DNA of 9,403 nucleotides from Methanoregula sp. (lineage in GTDB: Archaea; Halobacteriota; Methanomicrobia; Methanomicrobiales; Methanospirillaceae): contig JAURZP010000170.1 in NCBI GenBank assembly GCA_030653335.1, positions 1 to 9,403 on the forward strand, written 5' to 3'. The notes beneath the pieces were generated by a model. That model was not told the DNA's origin, ran no database searches, and worked only from the letters and a program-made list of their open reading frames with translations. Of the stretch, positions 8,301 through 9,403 are shown piece after piece (the stretch's first letter is position 1; each line of letters starts with the position of its first letter). Position numbers and translations under genes: made by a program.

Positions 8301-9403
8301 GACCGGTGTTAACCGGGGGAACGTAGCAAGATGCCGAATCTCAGTTTCTGCCTCTGTCTGTTTAGTGATATCACGCCCGATCGCGATATAACTGGTGATG
8401 GCGCCTTTAGTGTCCCGCTGTCCCCTTGTATTCCAGACAATGATCTTTTTTGTCCCGTCTGCGCAGCGGATCTCCGTCTCAAAGTTCTCAAGGAATGTGT
8501 CCCTCCTGATGATCCGCTGGATCTCTCCGGTAACTTTTTTCCGGTATTCATTATCCGGGTAGAGTTGTTTCCAGACCGTGTTCTTTCCAACAACCTCGCT
8601 TTTTTTATAGCCGCTGATCGCCTCTGCTGCGTCATTCCAGACAAGAAGGGTGCCGTCCAGAGAGAGCACCGATATCCAGACGTTTGCGTTTGTTATCACG
8701 CTCTCCTGGAACTGCTGCATCTCCAAAAGGGTATCCTGTGCCCATTTTTCCTCAGTAATATCTTCACCAAATCCAAGTATGCCTGTGATAGCCCCGTTCT
8801 CATCGTGCAGGACGGTATTATGCCAGCGTATGATCTTCTCTGTGCCGCCACAGGACACAACCGGGTTCTCAAAAACCCGGTAGGGTTCGATCTGACCCGC
8901 CAAAATCTGTAAAAATACATGGTTCACACGTTCCCGCTCTTTGTCCGGAAGAAACCGGTCTGCCCACGATTTCCCGGTAACCTCTTCAGGAAGGCATTCA
9001 AGAATCTTGCCGCCATTCCTGTTGAGGTAGGTTATCGCACCGTTCCGGTCAAGGGCAAGAACGATTGCAGGTGCGAGCGAGAGGTAACGATCCCGAAGTT
9101 CGGCGGACTGCTGCTGGGTGCTTTTGGCTTTTTCGAGGAGAACTGAGAGATATGCAATGACTGCAGCAATACCCACAAAGACTAAGAACCGGTACAACGC
9201 CCCGAGTATGATATCGGTCTCGCCGGGATCGAAAACGATAACAAGACCGAGATAGGCCAGAGAAAGGAGTGTTGCAAGACCGAATCCTTTCCAGCGGTAT
9301 CGGTACGCGAGAAGAACGATCGGGAAATAATAGAGGTGCATGAAGATGGTAGTGATCCCGTGAGTCAGGCACCATACGGAAAAGAGGAGGACTGTTAAGG
9401 AGA
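5373..9403 (-). CDS. Sensor kinase A: membrane histidine kinase with eight PAS domains (HisKA_2 type), N-terminus cut by window edge
   Basis: The frame is open to the right edge. The Met at 9341 is internal, because the 20 codons before it (ending VWCLTHGITTIF) align with VLLITIWCLSQGITIIF of kinase B; numbering here counts from that Met. Membrane helices lie before residue 1 and at about 1-15, 19-37 and 48-69. Eight PAS domains follow at about 80-196, 208-326, 335-433, 444-561, 570-689, 702-810, 820-952 and 996-1107, with a coiled coil at about 953-995. PAS 6 carries C749, C754 and C761, a possible redox or metal site. The core begins with LLREVHHRVKNNLQI, the HisKA_2 signature, with H1132 (5948-5946) the likely phospho-acceptor. 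The HATPase domain follows with N-box NEIVSNALKHAF (N1235, N1240), G1 box DDGIGIP (D1272) and SLGMRLV as the G2 region; it ends in LKKKD. It has no receiver of its own and should signal to a separate one. At least 1342 residues are encoded in the window. Confidence 0.95.
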   Translation of the reverse strand, partial: SLTVLLFSVWCLTHGITTIFMHLYYFPIVLLAYRYRWKGFGLATLLSLAYLGLVIVFDPGETDIILGALYRFLVFVGIAAVIAYLSVLLEKAKSTQQQSAELRDRYLSLAPAIVLALDRNGAITYLNRNGGKILECLPEEVTGKSWADRFLPDKERERVNHVFLQILAGQIEPYRVFENPVVSCGGTEKIIRWHNTVLHDENGAITGILGFGEDITEEKWAQDTLLEMQQFQESVITNANVWISVLSLDGTLLVWNDAAEAISGYKKSEVVGKNTVWKQLYPDNEYRKKVTGEIQRIIRRDTFLENFETEIRCADGTKKIIVWNTRGQRDTKGAITSYIAIGRDITKQTEAETEIRHLATFPRLTPVNILESDLSGKILFINPAMENTIAAIGISDPGIFIPADFLKKAGAESSCTTPLLSERELVIQSRTVTLNLSFVPESRSVRVYATDITGRKRTEDALRDNEKKLNRILNDVPDVIWSLSWPDLNIDYISPSAEQVYGRPVQEFIKKPSLWAEVTHPDDKHISEKALEQLRKVGSAVRECRIVRPDGSIVWIHDKSHMIFDEHDTPIRVEGITSDITERKKAEEEIRISNVILKTQQETSPDGILIVDKSGKILSFNQKFTEIWGIPREIIDSRDDEQVLSFVLDKLANPQEFLARVRYLYEHREEKSREEILLKDGKVFERYSAPMLGKDNWYFGRVWYFHDITERKRAEEAIRSREEQFRAIFQTQQTGLVMVDAVTHTIVDANAAALAMIGASHKDVTGKVCHTFICPAEVGKCPVTDLGHTDDNSERVLIRANGERIPILKSVNPVTIGDRPFLIESFVDLTERKQMEKQISESRQLFADIISFLPDPTFVIDKDGKVLAWNRAIEQLSGVPAEDIIGKGDHEYSLWLDGKRRPILIDLVLHPDQDAGRLDYTGIHWDGRTVIAQTEIIRPGSGHTTSLSLVASPLIDAQGNITGAIESMRDISRLKEAEAELGRINQNLEQIVRDRTRLLEDEVAQRMRAEKDVQNSLSYTRSVIEANPDLMVVLDRNGTVLDINATAELLTGIPREQLIGTLYFGYLVDDGTLYDAFSRLLKEGRIENLVKIRHTDGHITPLSINATLIDKKDAPDVRIIVAAHDITRQKQDEEAIKASLEEKVILLREVHHRVKNNLQIIISLVNLQMRQTDDPEVKKIMSETQNRVRAMSLVHEKLYRSESLSRIDFADYTRFLATQLFSFYGSDTRRVRLDFVMGKIMVDINTAVPLGLLMNEIVSNALKHAFPNGREGTISISGSDENNLITLVVRDDGIGIPADLDWKNTTSLGMRLVSSLIDQVDGTVTLDRGAGTSFTIVLKKKD

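Noticed and set aside
2235..8760. CRISPR-like periodic repeats
   Set aside because: The recurring short motif has a period of about 350-380 bp, is imperfect, and is fully explained by conserved PAS linkers inside coding sequence.
9339..9341. ATG at 9341 as the start of sensor kinase A
   Set aside because: The frame stays open upstream to the window edge and encodes a hydrophobic stretch homologous to the first helix of kinase B, so this Met is internal.

Overview
The window is one continuous signal-transduction cluster, read entirely from the minus strand. In transcription order (high to low coordinates) it holds: sensor kinase A, a very large multi-PAS membrane histidine kinase with a HisKA_2-type core, whose N-terminus runs off the right edge; sensor kinase B, a second very large multi-PAS membrane histidine kinase with a classical HisKA core; a small protein made of two receiver domains and nothing else; and a receiver-PAS protein cut by the left edge. 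The gaps between genes are about 59, 1 and 4 nt, so this is almost certainly one transcription unit. No RNA gene, mobile element, CRISPR array or convincing terminator is visible, and no stretch over 60 bp lies outside a gene.

Organism: the gene style points to a methanogenic archaeon of the Methanomicrobiales type, such as Methanoregula and relatives. The pointers are chains of 7-8 PAS domains joined by D-I-T-E-R-K linkers, a membrane module containing HLYY-x-PIVLLAY, receiver proteins without DNA-binding domains, and GGTGA-type ribosome binding sites. This is inference from family resemblance. A PAS-rich bacterium such as a deltaproteobacterium cannot be excluded, because no lineage marker is present.

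How it may work: the two kinases share a homologous input end, a four-helix membrane module followed by a very similar PAS domain. They end in different dimerisation/phosphotransfer cores. Neither kinase carries its own receiver, so phosphate would pass to the separate receivers encoded just downstream. All three receivers in the window keep their key Asp, Thr and Lys residues. No DNA-binding or known enzymatic output domain appears in the visible part, so the output is either protein-protein signalling, a phosphorelay, or a domain encoded beyond the left edge.

The points most worth checking are the paralogous sensors on two unrelated-class kinase cores, a Cys-containing PAS domain in kinase A, a tandem PAS duplication in kinase B, and a possible 16-codon leader ORF that overlaps the kinase B start as ATGA.
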